From the NCBI GenBank assembly GCA_024653485.1, contig JANLFY010000019.1, positions 1-52,693 of the forward strand: a DNA stretch of 52,693 nt, given 5' to 3'. The stretch is from Bacillota bacterium. Its GTDB lineage: Bacteria > Bacillota > SHA-98 > UBA4971. Made by a program: the position numbers and the translations under genes. Shown piece after piece: positions 25,618 to 33,905 of this stretch. Every line of letters begins with the position of its first letter. Position 1 is the stretch's first letter. The notes below the pieces were generated by a model. The model saw only the letters and a list, made by a program, of their open reading frames with translations, was not told the DNA's origin and did no database searches.

Positions 25618-26253
25618 TTGCGTGAACAAGCTGTGCTTGGGCTTCAGAGGAAGGGTCGGGTCTGGGCGTTCGGGCGGCTGATCAAGGCCTCCATGATTCT
25701 GCTCGGCTGCACGATCCTGCTGCTGGCGTTCTGTGCGCCCGGGACCCTCGCGACAGAAGTGTACAAGTCCGCGCACATCTCATGTTGGGAGAACTTCGGC
25801 TACTACTACGGCACTCTGGCAATCGGCGTGCGAGTGAATTACGGCACGACTTCCCAAGGGAAAGCGATCAACTGGGTCAAAGTCTCCGTCACTCCCTACT
25901 ACGAGATATATCCCACAACTGACAAGGTCAAGACGAGCGTCGTGGTCAAGGGACTGCAGTTCAAGAAATTCGACGGCTCGTACTACAGAGACAATACCGA
26001 GTGGAGAGCGGACGGGACCAAGGCGGAGTACACCTACAATGTGCCCTGGGGCGACTTCTATGGAATACCCGAAGTATGGGTGTTCTTCGAGGTGGACGAG
26101 GGGATTCCGGAGTCACAACACCGCTACAAGTGGAACGTGCAGTATGGGTTCGAGCAGGGTTACTTCTACGTGAACAACAATGAGCCAGGATACGCCACTT
26201 ACAAGCCTGGACCGTGCCCCTACTGCAAGCTGGGAAAGCCCCACCCCGGCTGA
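25618..26253 (+). CDS. Secreted protein of unknown function
   Basis: A 211-aa protein that I do not recognise. An N-terminal charged stretch and a hydrophobic core (about 25-42) ending PGTLATEV indicate a signal peptide. The mature part is rich in Tyr, Trp and alternating beta-strand patterns (HISCWENFGYYYGTLAIGVR, NWVKVSVTPYYEIYPTTDK, YKWNVQYGFEQGYFYVNN), consistent with a beta-sandwich. It ends in a CPYC motif followed by KLGKPHPG, a possible metal- or disulphide-forming tail. TTG 25618 has GGAGGGGGG seven bases upstream. It converges on C69 paralogue 4. Confidence 0.72.
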   Translation: MREQAVLGLQRKGRVWAFGRLIKASMILLGCTILLLAFCAPGTLATEVYKSAHISCWENFGYYYGTLAIGVRVNYGTTSQGKAINWVKVSVTPYYEIYPTTDKVKTSVVVKGLQFKKFDGSYYRDNTEWRADGTKAEYTYNVPWGDFYGIPEVWVFFEVDEGIPESQHRYKWNVQYGFEQGYFYVNNNEPGYATYKPGPCPYCKLGKPHPG

Positions 26254-26276
26254 TTCAGATTCAGCCGAAACGATAC

Positions 26277-26303
26277 GGGGGCGACGGGCTGACCGCCGCC
26301 CCC
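26277..26303. terminator. Hairpin between convergent secreted-protein and C69 genes
   Basis: GGGGGCG (26277-26283) pairs with CGCCCCC (26297-26303) in the gap between the stop at 26253 and the convergent stop at 26335. It has no clear T-run and may serve both directions. Confidence 0.45.
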
Positions 26304-26334
26304 GCACGCCCTTGCGTCGCTTCAAGAGCCTGCC

Positions 26335-27924
26335 TCACGGAACAGGTGTCTTGGTGAATCCGATGATGTCGTTCCACCACTGTGGGAACGGAGTCGTCTT
26401 CATGTAGATCGATCCGAACGCGTACTTGCCGAGCAGCCTGTCGCCGAGGGCCTTCCAGTCTTCGTGCCACGCCACCGCGTTGGTGTACGCAAACTGGTCG
26501 ATCAGGTTGATAGCCGCCGCGCGGTCAGACTTGTACAGCTCCGCAGCGGCCTCTTGGATCATCGGAACGACCTTGTAAAGCATCTCCATCCTGGGCTGCC
26601 GGAACTCATGGATGTCCTTCGCAGCCGCCTGATATCTCATGTGGGCTATCTCCTGCACGTAAGTGTTCACCCACCAACCCGAATCCCGTCTAAACTCCTC
26701 GTACCTGCTGCCAATCTCGTAGAACTTGGGCAGCGCCTTCATGATCGGCCAAAGCGGAGTCAGGTAAGTGGTATCAGGAGCGCCATAGCCGAACCAGCTG
26801 ACGCCCTTGATAGGATCAGGCAGCCAGCTCTTTACCTGGCCGATGTGGATGTAGCAAGTCCTGTGCATGTTGATGGACCGCTCGTAGGCGCCGCCGCGCG
26901 GGTCTGAGTTGGGGTAGCGAAGCGGACTGCCCCACGGCCCGGCCGCAGGCCCTTTGGAGAGATCGTACTCCGTTCCTTGATAGTAGTCGGCCTTGATGTC
27001 CCAGATGTCCTGGACCGTCAGCTTGCGCTCTGGCTTCACGGAAAGCGGGAACCTCGTATCATGAGGCGAGAGCTTGAGCGAAGGCGCCACCAAGTCGAAC
27101 GCTCGCCACTCGCGGCGCGTGGAGTACACGCCTTCGTAAGGAGCGTAGTTCTCATACACGAGGAAAGGCTTGCCGGACTTCGGATCGTACCAGCCCTTCT
27201 CGACGGCGAAGGACACGATGTTCGGGGAAGCCATCACGTTCTCTTTGTCGTCGAGGTTGATTTCGCCGATTCGAGCGCGGTTGGCAGCAACGAAGAAATG
27301 GTCGTCCGGGATTCGGACCGCGGCCCATATGTCCCGACCGTAGAACTCGGCGACCCAGACTTCGTTGCCATCGGTGATGTTCATGGTTTCGCCAGGCCCG
27401 GTCCATCCGTACTGCTCAACGAGGTCGCCCATTATGCGGACCGCCTCGCGAGCCGTCGAGGCGCGCTCGAGAGCGATGTCCTGTGCGAACCAGCAGTCTA
27501 TTAGGCCGTCGCTGTTCTTGACCATCGTATCGTAAATGTTCTGGTTGCGAGGCGTGCTGCGGTCGTAGCTGAAAGTGCTCTCCCCCATCGCGACGCCTTT
27601 CTCGTTCATGAAGGAATAACGAGAATGGAAATAGCGGTATGTGTGCTTCGCTTGGGGCATAGTTCCGACAACAGTGCCGCCCTCCGGCGTATGACCGTCG
27701 ACCACTATGTTCCGCGTCGATCCCTCGGGCCAGTCATTCTCCGGTATGATCCACAGGCGAAAGTCGGCGACGCTGGAGTCGTCGTTGTGAGTTATGATCG
27801 TGGATCCATCGGCCATCGCCTCTTTGCCGACGGCCACAATGGTACACGCGGAGGTGATGGACGCGAGGAACATTACGACAGCGACTACAACGGAGAGCGC
27901 AAACGTCACCTTCTGCCGCTTCAT
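26335..27924 (-). CDS. Secreted family C69 dipeptidase (paralogue 4)
   Basis: A 529-aa C69 Ntn-hydrolase and the most diverged of the four. The signal peptide ends SITSA before Cys27 of CTIVAVGKEAMADGS. MGESTFSYDRS replaces the usual METTIGGRRE-type element, GETMNITDGNEVWVAEF replaces the GECLTV segment, and FFVAANRARIGE keeps the A/S-NR-A/S-R core. The C-terminus differs, ending IIGFTKTPVP. ATG 27924 has GGGGAGGAG ten bases upstream. It closes the second DUF6305-permease-M14-C69 cassette, 116 bp behind the M14-like gene. Divergence suggests a different peptide specificity from the other three. Confidence 0.9.
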   Translation of the reverse strand: MKRQKVTFALSVVVAVVMFLASITSACTIVAVGKEAMADGSTIITHNDDSSVADFRLWIIPENDWPEGSTRNIVVDGHTPEGGTVVGTMPQAKHTYRYFHSRYSFMNEKGVAMGESTFSYDRSTPRNQNIYDTMVKNSDGLIDCWFAQDIALERASTAREAVRIMGDLVEQYGWTGPGETMNITDGNEVWVAEFYGRDIWAAVRIPDDHFFVAANRARIGEINLDDKENVMASPNIVSFAVEKGWYDPKSGKPFLVYENYAPYEGVYSTRREWRAFDLVAPSLKLSPHDTRFPLSVKPERKLTVQDIWDIKADYYQGTEYDLSKGPAAGPWGSPLRYPNSDPRGGAYERSINMHRTCYIHIGQVKSWLPDPIKGVSWFGYGAPDTTYLTPLWPIMKALPKFYEIGSRYEEFRRDSGWWVNTYVQEIAHMRYQAAAKDIHEFRQPRMEMLYKVVPMIQEAAAELYKSDRAAAINLIDQFAYTNAVAWHEDWKALGDRLLGKYAFGSIYMKTTPFPQWWNDIIGFTKTPVP

Positions 27925-28040
27925 GTATCCAACACTCCTCCCCATAGTTTGCGTTCAGGTCGTCATCCGAGCCACCGTAAAACCAGACGATGCCTTGCGT
28001 TCGTGCGTCAGTCCAGGCTTGATTTCGGTCATCACCCCTT

Positions 28041-29213
28041 TCAGTTCAGGAAAACCCTTGTGGGATCAGCCTGCGAGGGATCGTGCAAGAAGTGCCCGCA
28101 CCCGTTCTCCATGACATCCCCGTAACTCGGGAAGCTGACGAGGAGTTCCTTCTCTGGGAAGAAGGCGTTCATCTGCCTCACGGTCTCGAGCGTCCCGGAC
28201 AAATGGCGCCCAACCCGGTAATCCATCGTCGCTCCCGTGGAAACGTCATAGTCGCAGTAGAGCAAGCCCTTTTCCGCCGCCGTCTGGAGGAATTCATCCT
28301 TCCCGTCGAGCATGAGTTGTTCCGTCATTCGCCCGACTACACGGTCGATGAACGGCTCCGGCGTCTCCATGAGCACTGCTAGAGTGTCGCTATAGTCCCC
28401 CACTTCCCTGTGGGTAAGCCCACGAAGGTTCTTGGGAGACATCTCGCACTTCATGGGGAATTCCTGCGCGGTCAGCATCATCGCTGCCATCATGCAGACA
28501 TCCGCCGAGCGCTCGTGTGCCACGTACGTCGAGACAACGGGGTACATCAGTGAAGCCTCGTGAAGGTCTATCGTAAGGTCGATATCTTCCTTCCGGATCA
28601 GCTCCATGATAGCGAAAGCCATGCGCTCCGTGAGCGTGCCGTCCGGTCGTCCCGGGAAACACCTGTTCAGATTCCTGAGATCCTGGTAGGCCAAGTTCTG
28701 CCCGGACGGGTAGTGTACGTACGTAAATGGGTCCGGCCACTGGTCGAGGGGAGCGGTCTCCCGATCACCGATCCGGTACTTCTGGACTCCCCACGCCGTC
28801 TGTATGTGGTAGAACTGCGGGTACGCGTTACCGAGCATGCCTTGAGTCGATGCGCTCATGTTGGCGTGGGGGATGATGAATACCTTCCCCTTCTCGACCT
28901 TGATGTTCTCCATCATGATGTACGTCGCCAGGGTCGATGCAGGCTCATAGGGATGGGTCCCTCCTAGCACGAGCATCGAACCACCGGGCACGCCGGAATC
29001 GAAGACGTAGACTGGAGTGTCACCCCAGGTACCCTTAAGGCTGGACAGATAGTCGCTCAGCATGAATCTCCTTGTGAAAGCGTCTGAAACCACGACGGTC
29101 TCCTTGTAGCTGCGGAGGGTCCTGAAGTCACGCCCTGCCGATACCGCAAACAGGAGTGCCAGCGCGAGAATAGCCATCTTGCGGGTCACGCTGTCATGCG
29201 TCACTTGCTGCAT
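28041..29213 (-). CDS. Membrane-anchored M14/aspartoacylase-like zinc hydrolase (copy 2)
   Basis: A 390-aa paralogue of the gene at 18597. An N-terminal helix (about 13-25) anchors it. Zinc-site elements are LGGTHPYEPAS (His, Glu) and TIDLHEAS (His), with NLNRCFPG for substrate carboxylate binding. YPQFYHIQTAWG, HREVGDYSDTL and ETPEPFIDRV match copy 1 position by position. ATG 29213 has AGGGGAGA upstream that overlaps the tiny gene's stop, so the two are likely coupled. As in copy 1, it sits between the tiny membrane gene and a C69 dipeptidase. Confidence 0.85.
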   Translation of the reverse strand: MQQVTHDSVTRKMAILALALLFAVSAGRDFRTLRSYKETVVVSDAFTRRFMLSDYLSSLKGTWGDTPVYVFDSGVPGGSMLVLGGTHPYEPASTLATYIMMENIKVEKGKVFIIPHANMSASTQGMLGNAYPQFYHIQTAWGVQKYRIGDRETAPLDQWPDPFTYVHYPSGQNLAYQDLRNLNRCFPGRPDGTLTERMAFAIMELIRKEDIDLTIDLHEASLMYPVVSTYVAHERSADVCMMAAMMLTAQEFPMKCEMSPKNLRGLTHREVGDYSDTLAVLMETPEPFIDRVVGRMTEQLMLDGKDEFLQTAAEKGLLYCDYDVSTGATMDYRVGRHLSGTLETVRQMNAFFPEKELLVSFPSYGDVMENGCGHFLHDPSQADPTRVFLN

Positions 29214-29226
29214 GGTCAGATCTCCC

Positions 29227-29397
29227 CTATTTGATGTGAAGCGCTCTGAGCACGAAGGGGATAATGGTGTACGCGTACACGATGTCATAGACCAAACCCT
29301 TGCGGGTATTCCTCTTGAAGAACGCACGAATCAGAAGCAGAGCTACAAGGCCTGCCATTAGGAAATACAACTGGTGGATCAGCTCTTGAAGAAGCAC
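29227..29397 (-). CDS. Tiny membrane protein, possible transporter small subunit (copy 2)
   Basis: A 56-aa ORF read from GTG 29397 (TTG 29400 is equally possible), with GGAGGG six to nine bases upstream. The helix LYFLMAGLVALLLIRAFF, basic linker KRNTRKG and a second hydrophobic part end in YTIIPFVLRALHIK, matching the tail TPFMLRVLRIK of copy 1. It stops 13 bases before the M14-like gene. A 187-bp gap separates it from the permease, unlike the 20 bp in the first cassette. Confidence 0.76.
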   Translation of the reverse strand: MLLQELIHQLYFLMAGLVALLLIRAFFKRNTRKGLVYDIVYAYTIIPFVLRALHIK

Positions 29398-29584
29398 CAA
29401 CGCAATCCCTCCCAACCGGCATCATTCCGAGACCAATCCCGCATCTCTCCGCAACCACCCCCGGCCGCTCCTTCGAAGCACCTCAGTGCAAGCGCGGCCC
29501 ACTAAGCCAGAATGCCGCGGTTACTCCGGCATCGCTCGTGAGCCACGATCGGGGATCACAAGCGCATCACTTGCATCATTCGAG

Positions 29585-30883
29585 TCACTGCACAAGGAAC
29601 GCCAGTCTGTTCGGGAAGACGAACATCAAGAGCGCCACTGCCGCAAGGAACAACCATGGAACCGCGATGGCTTTGAGGAACGACGTGTAGGTCCCGTCGT
29701 AGCCGACCGTATCTATGGTAACCCTGCCCACCACGCGGGACGGCGGCAAGCAGTCTCCGAGAGGAAACATGAGTGACAGCGCCGCGGCGACGACGGTCAC
29801 GTTCGCTCCAATGGCGTTGAACCGGAAGATGAGCGGCGTTCCGAGGATGACTGCGCTTCCATAGCTCAGGGAGCCCTGGGCGGTCGGGCAGAAGAAAAGC
29901 GCCGTGATATAGATGGCCAATATCGGCAGTGTCACGAAAGTGATGGCGATTAGCCCGCGGACGCCCGTCCCGGCCAGGATGTTCACGAGCATTCCCACAC
30001 TGACGAGGGTCGCCACGAGCGGGAATACCTGCTCGACTGTTGTCGTGAGTACCTCGAACCACCGCCGCAGCTTCCTGCGGGCGGGATCGACGGCAATCGT
30101 CAGCAGCGTGCACATGACGAAAGTAAGCGGAAGCCCGATGACCGGGATGTGATGCGCCGCATACTTCGTGGCCAGGATAAGCGCCACCAGCGCGACCAGG
30201 GGTGCCGAGATCCTGAACCAATTCATCCCCTCGGGAATGGGGGGCAACGAAGCGAGGGCCTCGTCCTTGGAGCAAGCGACGGTCCCGCGCCCAAGGTAGA
30301 ACACGGTGAACGCTGCGACGATCAGCACCGGCACGAGGAGCACCAGGTCAAACCCTACGTAGGGCATGTTCGCCCCAGCCGCCATCAGCATGGCCCACAG
30401 GTTGATGGGAGGAGCGGCGGCGGAGAGAATAGCCATCATGAACACGAACGCAGCCCGTCGCGCAGGAGAGAAACCGAGAAACGTGAGCACCGTGCTGACA
30501 AGCCCACCGACCACTAGAATGGATACCGTGCCGGCCCCGGTGAGCGCTCCCGGAATCAACATCAGGACACCCAGCAAGGAAAGGAGCACCCACTTTCTCT
30601 CATAAAAGCGACCCACGAACAACCTCACCAACGTGTTGATCGCGCCGATCTCGGAGTAGAAGTTGATGAAGACCGAAGCCGTGATGAACATCAGCGCCAG
30701 ATCGATGTAGGTGAACATGCCTTCGCCGAGAAGGCGCACCGGGAAACCGAACCCTCCGACGAGCGCACCCGCAATGGCGGTGATGACCATCGAGATCTCA
30801 GGCGACCTCAGCTTCCAACTTGCCAGCGCGAAGACCGCAATCATTGCCACCAACGTACACGTCGTCTGTGTGTACATGCTCAT
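29585..30883 (-). CDS. Ion-transporter/TRAP-DctM-like permease (copy 2)
   Basis: A 432-aa multi-span membrane protein paralogous to the gene at 19972. It repeats the same signatures: PGALTGAGTVSILVVGGLVS, SAAAPPINLWAMLMAAGANM, and GDCLPPSRVVGRVTIDTVGY near the C-terminus. The GYDGTYTSFLK end corresponds to GYDGLYYKGFLR in copy 1. ATG 30883 has GGGGGA ten bases upstream and gives an N-terminus that aligns with copy 1. It lies 60 bp behind the DUF6305 gene. Substrate unknown. Confidence 0.85.
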   Translation of the reverse strand: MSMYTQTTCTLVAMIAVFALASWKLRSPEISMVITAIAGALVGGFGFPVRLLGEGMFTYIDLALMFITASVFINFYSEIGAINTLVRLFVGRFYERKWVLLSLLGVLMLIPGALTGAGTVSILVVGGLVSTVLTFLGFSPARRAAFVFMMAILSAAAPPINLWAMLMAAGANMPYVGFDLVLLVPVLIVAAFTVFYLGRGTVACSKDEALASLPPIPEGMNWFRISAPLVALVALILATKYAAHHIPVIGLPLTFVMCTLLTIAVDPARRKLRRWFEVLTTTVEQVFPLVATLVSVGMLVNILAGTGVRGLIAITFVTLPILAIYITALFFCPTAQGSLSYGSAVILGTPLIFRFNAIGANVTVVAAALSLMFPLGDCLPPSRVVGRVTIDTVGYDGTYTSFLKAIAVPWLFLAAVALLMFVFPNRLAFLVQ

Positions 30884-30943
30884 TCCACGGCCGTCCCCCT
30901 GTTCGCTCGTATAGACGCTTTGTGCAGAAGCCGAGGACAAACC

Positions 30944-31543
30944 CTATTTGGCGTACATTTCCTTGATTACCTGCGGGAAATCGATCTCCGCGTCGATGAA
31001 CGTAAGCGGCACCTTGTTCTTGTTGGCGATCGCTGTGAACTTGCCGTCTGCGTTTCCGTCCTTCTTGACGACTATGTAGTCGGCGTAGGGGGCGATGGCA
31101 TCGATGGACCGCTCGTCTGCGCTGCCAGGCTGGCCTCGCCTGATCTTGCCCTCGAGCAAGACCGCCACGATCTGCATCTTGAGGCGCTTCGCCTCCGCAA
31201 TCATCCTGTTGAGCCTGGCTATCTCCTGGTCGATGGTGATTCCGGAGGCGCCGAGGCCCTTCGCGGTGGAGCCGATGACCACGATGAGCGTCTTGTAAGG
31301 CCGCGCTTGTAAGTCTTTCTCCCAAGGTTCAGCGTTGTAATCGAAATCGGCGGGGTCAAGCGCTTTGGACGTGTTTATCAACAGCCTGGCCATCTTCCCG
31401 CCGGGTCCCTGCCCCGCGTTGGTTAGGAGCATCGGCAGACCACCCTTCGGCGGGGTAGCGCCTGAGACAGCGGCGAAGCCCACTCCGACGTTCGCTAGTA
31501 TGAGCAGCCCCAGGACAATGAACAGCAACGCCACTTTCTTCAC
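30944..31543 (-). CDS. Secreted DUF6305-family protein (copy 2)
   Basis: A 199-aa exported protein with a signal peptide (about 1-24). LPMLLTNAGQGPGGKMARLL, KTLIVVIGSTAKGLGASGI, DQEIARLNRMIAEAKRLKM and ADYIVVKKDGNADGKF correspond one to one with copy 1, including the KGLGASG/KGMGAAG turn that resembles a ligand loop. Start GTG 31543 with AAAGGTG ten bases upstream. First gene of the second cassette. Confidence 0.8.
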   Translation of the reverse strand: MKKVALLFIVLGLLILANVGVGFAAVSGATPPKGGLPMLLTNAGQGPGGKMARLLINTSKALDPADFDYNAEPWEKDLQARPYKTLIVVIGSTAKGLGASGITIDQEIARLNRMIAEAKRLKMQIVAVLLEGKIRRGQPGSADERSIDAIAPYADYIVVKKDGNADGKFTAIANKNKVPLTFIDAEIDFPQVIKEMYAK

Positions 31544-32028
31544 GACAGACTCACACCTTTCAGTGCTGGGATGTTGGGCGACAGACCCTCATGCGCTCCA
31601 CCTAATCTCATCATGAGTCCGATCGGTTGCCGGGATATTTCTATGGAATCCCTTCGAATCCTCCCTTCACCGGATGAAAAACTATGTTCAGGAAGAAAGT
31701 GTGCAGCGAGGCACGGGAATCCGGAGACCTGGCACACGGAGGTGTCCGGATCGGGCAAGTTCGCACTCTGGAGTTGATCCGGTTTCGTGGACACTCCGAC
31801 CTCGTCACTCGTAGGCGGACGTGTCGTCCACCCGCTCCGCCGACAGCCGCGCCGGAGGCGCTTTCGAGGCCACCGCAGGGTCGCGCGGCTGAACGATGCG
31901 TTCATAGCGATGCGTTCATAGGGATACTCCGCATGCCATACCAGCCCAGTTGAAACCGACAAGGGCATCACTGGGGTCGTGTGAATTAGCAAGTACTGGG
32001 AAAGCCCGGCGATCTCCTGGCGCCACAT
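31544..32028. mobile_element. Intergenic region with a possible insertion-sequence end
   Basis: No intact gene. On the minus strand a DEVGVSTKPDQL reading, from TGTCCACGAAACCGGATCAA (31776-31795), resembles the terminal-repeat region of a common insertion-sequence group. No second end or transposase is recognised, so this is at most a scar. The region also holds the promoter for the DUF6305 operon. GCGATGCGTTCATA is repeated at about 31904-31921. Confidence 0.3.
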
Positions 32029-32676
32029 CTAGATTCCGCTCAGGTAGAATACAGCCAGTTGTGTGCGGTCGCGCAGCCCGAGCTTCTCGAGTATCACACT
32101 GATGTAGTTGCGCACGGTGCCCTCGCTGAGATACAGCGTTTCAGCGATCTCACGGTTGCTCAGGCCTCGTGCCACGAGTTCAATGATGTCTCTCTCCCTG
32201 TCGTTGATGCCGTGAGCGGAGAGGCGGGCTGCAATAGCCTTTTTGTCCCCTTCGTCTCTCTCTACGCCTTGCAGGAGTCTGGGCAGCTTCGTGACGATCG
32301 CGTCGCCGAACACGCTTTGGCCGGTATGGACGGCCTTTAGCGCAGGGATTATGCTCTCGAAGTCCTGCTTTAGAATGTACCCTTTCGCCCCGAGGCGCAG
32401 CGCTTGGACGATGTACTCGTCGTCCAGGAACGTCGTGAGGAAGAGCACCCGCGCGTCCGGGAACTGGCTCAGCACCTGCCTGCACGCCTCGAGCCCGGTC
32501 ATGCCCTCCATGCGGATGTCCATGAGAAGCACATCGGGCTTGAGCTCGGCATACAACGCCACGGCCTCGCGCCCGCTATGCCCGGCTCCAACAACCTCAA
32601 CATCGCCGTGGGCCTGCAAGATGATCTTCAGCGATTCGCACACCAGCCTGTCATCGTCCACGACCAACACCCTCAC
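32029..32676 (-). CDS. NarL/LuxR-family response regulator
   Basis: A 215-aa regulator with a receiver domain (VLVVDDDRLV, phospho-acceptor Asp near 54 in LLMDIRMEGM, TTF switch, GYILK with the conserved Lys) and a LuxR-type helix-turn-helix (LSAHGINDRERDIIELVARG, LSNREIAETLYLSEGTVRNY). Its GTG start overlaps the kinase stop (GTGA), so they are coupled. It probably controls the divergent ABC exporter, as DesR- and LnrK-like regulators do. Confidence 0.95.
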   Translation of the reverse strand: MRVLVVDDDRLVCESLKIILQAHGDVEVVGAGHSGREAVALYAELKPDVLLMDIRMEGMTGLEACRQVLSQFPDARVLFLTTFLDDEYIVQALRLGAKGYILKQDFESIIPALKAVHTGQSVFGDAIVTKLPRLLQGVERDEGDKKAIAARLSAHGINDRERDIIELVARGLSNREIAETLYLSEGTVRNYISVILEKLGLRDRTQLAVFYLSGI

Positions 32677-33905
32677 GGTGCTGCCCCCCTTTGCGGCGCA
32701 CTCCTCCTCTTCGGAACTGACACGAAGAGCCTGAACCCTCCCCGGTGCTCTACCAGGAACTGCCCGCCCAGGGCCGTGACGCGGTCTTCCATGCTGCGCA
32801 AGCCGAGGCCGTGATCGATGGTCGCGACCCCCTCGTCCGACACCGCCCCGGCTCCGAAAGCCGAGCGCTCCCCCGCCTCGGAAGCCTCGGGGGCTGGGCC
32901 GAAGCGCGAAGCGGCTCCCGCTCCCGCCGCCTCTGCGTCAAACCGCTCCCCCCGGCCGGGTCTTGATGACAGACCCGTGCCGTTATCCCGCAGCACCAGC
33001 TGATAGAAGGCCGGGTGCTCCAGAAGCGCCAGGGTGACCAGGGTCGCGTCCGAGTGGCGGATGATGTTGTTCAGCCCCTCCTTGATGATCGCAATGAAGC
33101 AATACGCCGCCTCTCTGTATGGCTCGCTCTCAAGTCGGTAGTTGAGGTGGATCTCGCAGAACGAGAAGCCGCGCACAAGCTCCTCCACTTGTGTTCTCAG
33201 GTCGAAGGACTCGTCATAGAGGTCGTGGACGCTGGACCTGATGCTATCCATGGCCTGCGACAGAGTATCGCGGATCACTGACAGGCTCGTTCGCGTTTCA
33301 TCGTCCTTCTGAGTGACCATCAGGGCGCCCACCTGCAGGATGGACCGTGACAGGAGATGCCCGACGTGATCGTGGATCTCCCGGGCGATTCGGCCGCGCT
33401 CCTTGAGCGTCGCCAACCGGATCTCGTCGTCCTGCCTCTGGAGCAGCTCCTTGTTCTTCTGGGTCAGAAGCGTGGTCAGCTCCTGCGTGCTGTCACGCAA
33501 CTCTCTCAGTTCCACCTGCCTCAACCGGGCTGCTTCTGAGCGGACCCTGAGAGCCCAGGAAACTGCGATCAGTGCCGCAACGGTTGTGGCCGGAGCGACG
33601 GCGAGTCGCGTGAAGCATGCACCCAGCGCGCCTGCCGCGGCCACCGCGCTCCAGACGGAGAGGCCCTCGAAGGCATCGTAGTACACCAACGGCAGGCACA
33701 GGCAGAGGCTGGGACACGCCGCGCTTGCAGCGAGGTACGATCCGATGCTGACAGCGCGAAACTGCCTCGACGCGAGGTAGCCATTCAGGGCGCTAACAGT
33801 CACGGCCGCCAGGACCGCCGCGACAGTCATTGCGTCGACGGGTCCGGTGACGAGCTGCGTGACGCACAACGCCAGCAAGAGTAGCCTGTCCACGGTATTC
33901 GGCAT
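32673..33905 (-). CDS. DesK/LnrJ-type sensor histidine kinase
   Basis: A 410-aa kinase with an N-terminal membrane domain of about five helices and little extracytoplasmic sequence, suggesting it senses the membrane or a lipid-active ligand. A HisKA_3 domain follows (ERGRIAREIHDHVGHLLSRS, with the phospho-His), then a HATPase domain (EGLNNIIRHSDAT, RDNGTGLSS, GLGLRSMEDRV). Between the G1 and G2 boxes about 50 residues of Ala/Gly/Glu-rich low complexity (32815-32970) swell the ATP lid, which is unusual. ATG 33905 has AAGGAG eight bases upstream. Divergent from the ABC transporter genes. Confidence 0.93.
   Translation of the reverse strand: MPNTVDRLLLLALCVTQLVTGPVDAMTVAAVLAAVTVSALNGYLASRQFRAVSIGSYLAASAACPSLCLCLPLVYYDAFEGLSVWSAVAAAGALGACFTRLAVAPATTVAALIAVSWALRVRSEAARLRQVELRELRDSTQELTTLLTQKNKELLQRQDDEIRLATLKERGRIAREIHDHVGHLLSRSILQVGALMVTQKDDETRTSLSVIRDTLSQAMDSIRSSVHDLYDESFDLRTQVEELVRGFSFCEIHLNYRLESEPYREAAYCFIAIIKEGLNNIIRHSDATLVTLALLEHPAFYQLVLRDNGTGLSSRPGRGERFDAEAAGAGAASRFGPAPEASEAGERSAFGAGAVSDEGVATIDHGLGLRSMEDRVTALGGQFLVEHRGGFRLFVSVPKRRSAPQRGAAP

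Noticed and set aside
31776-31795. Complete insertion sequence upstream of the response regulator
   Set aside because: Only a single terminal-repeat-like segment is seen, with no transposase domain or matching opposite end.
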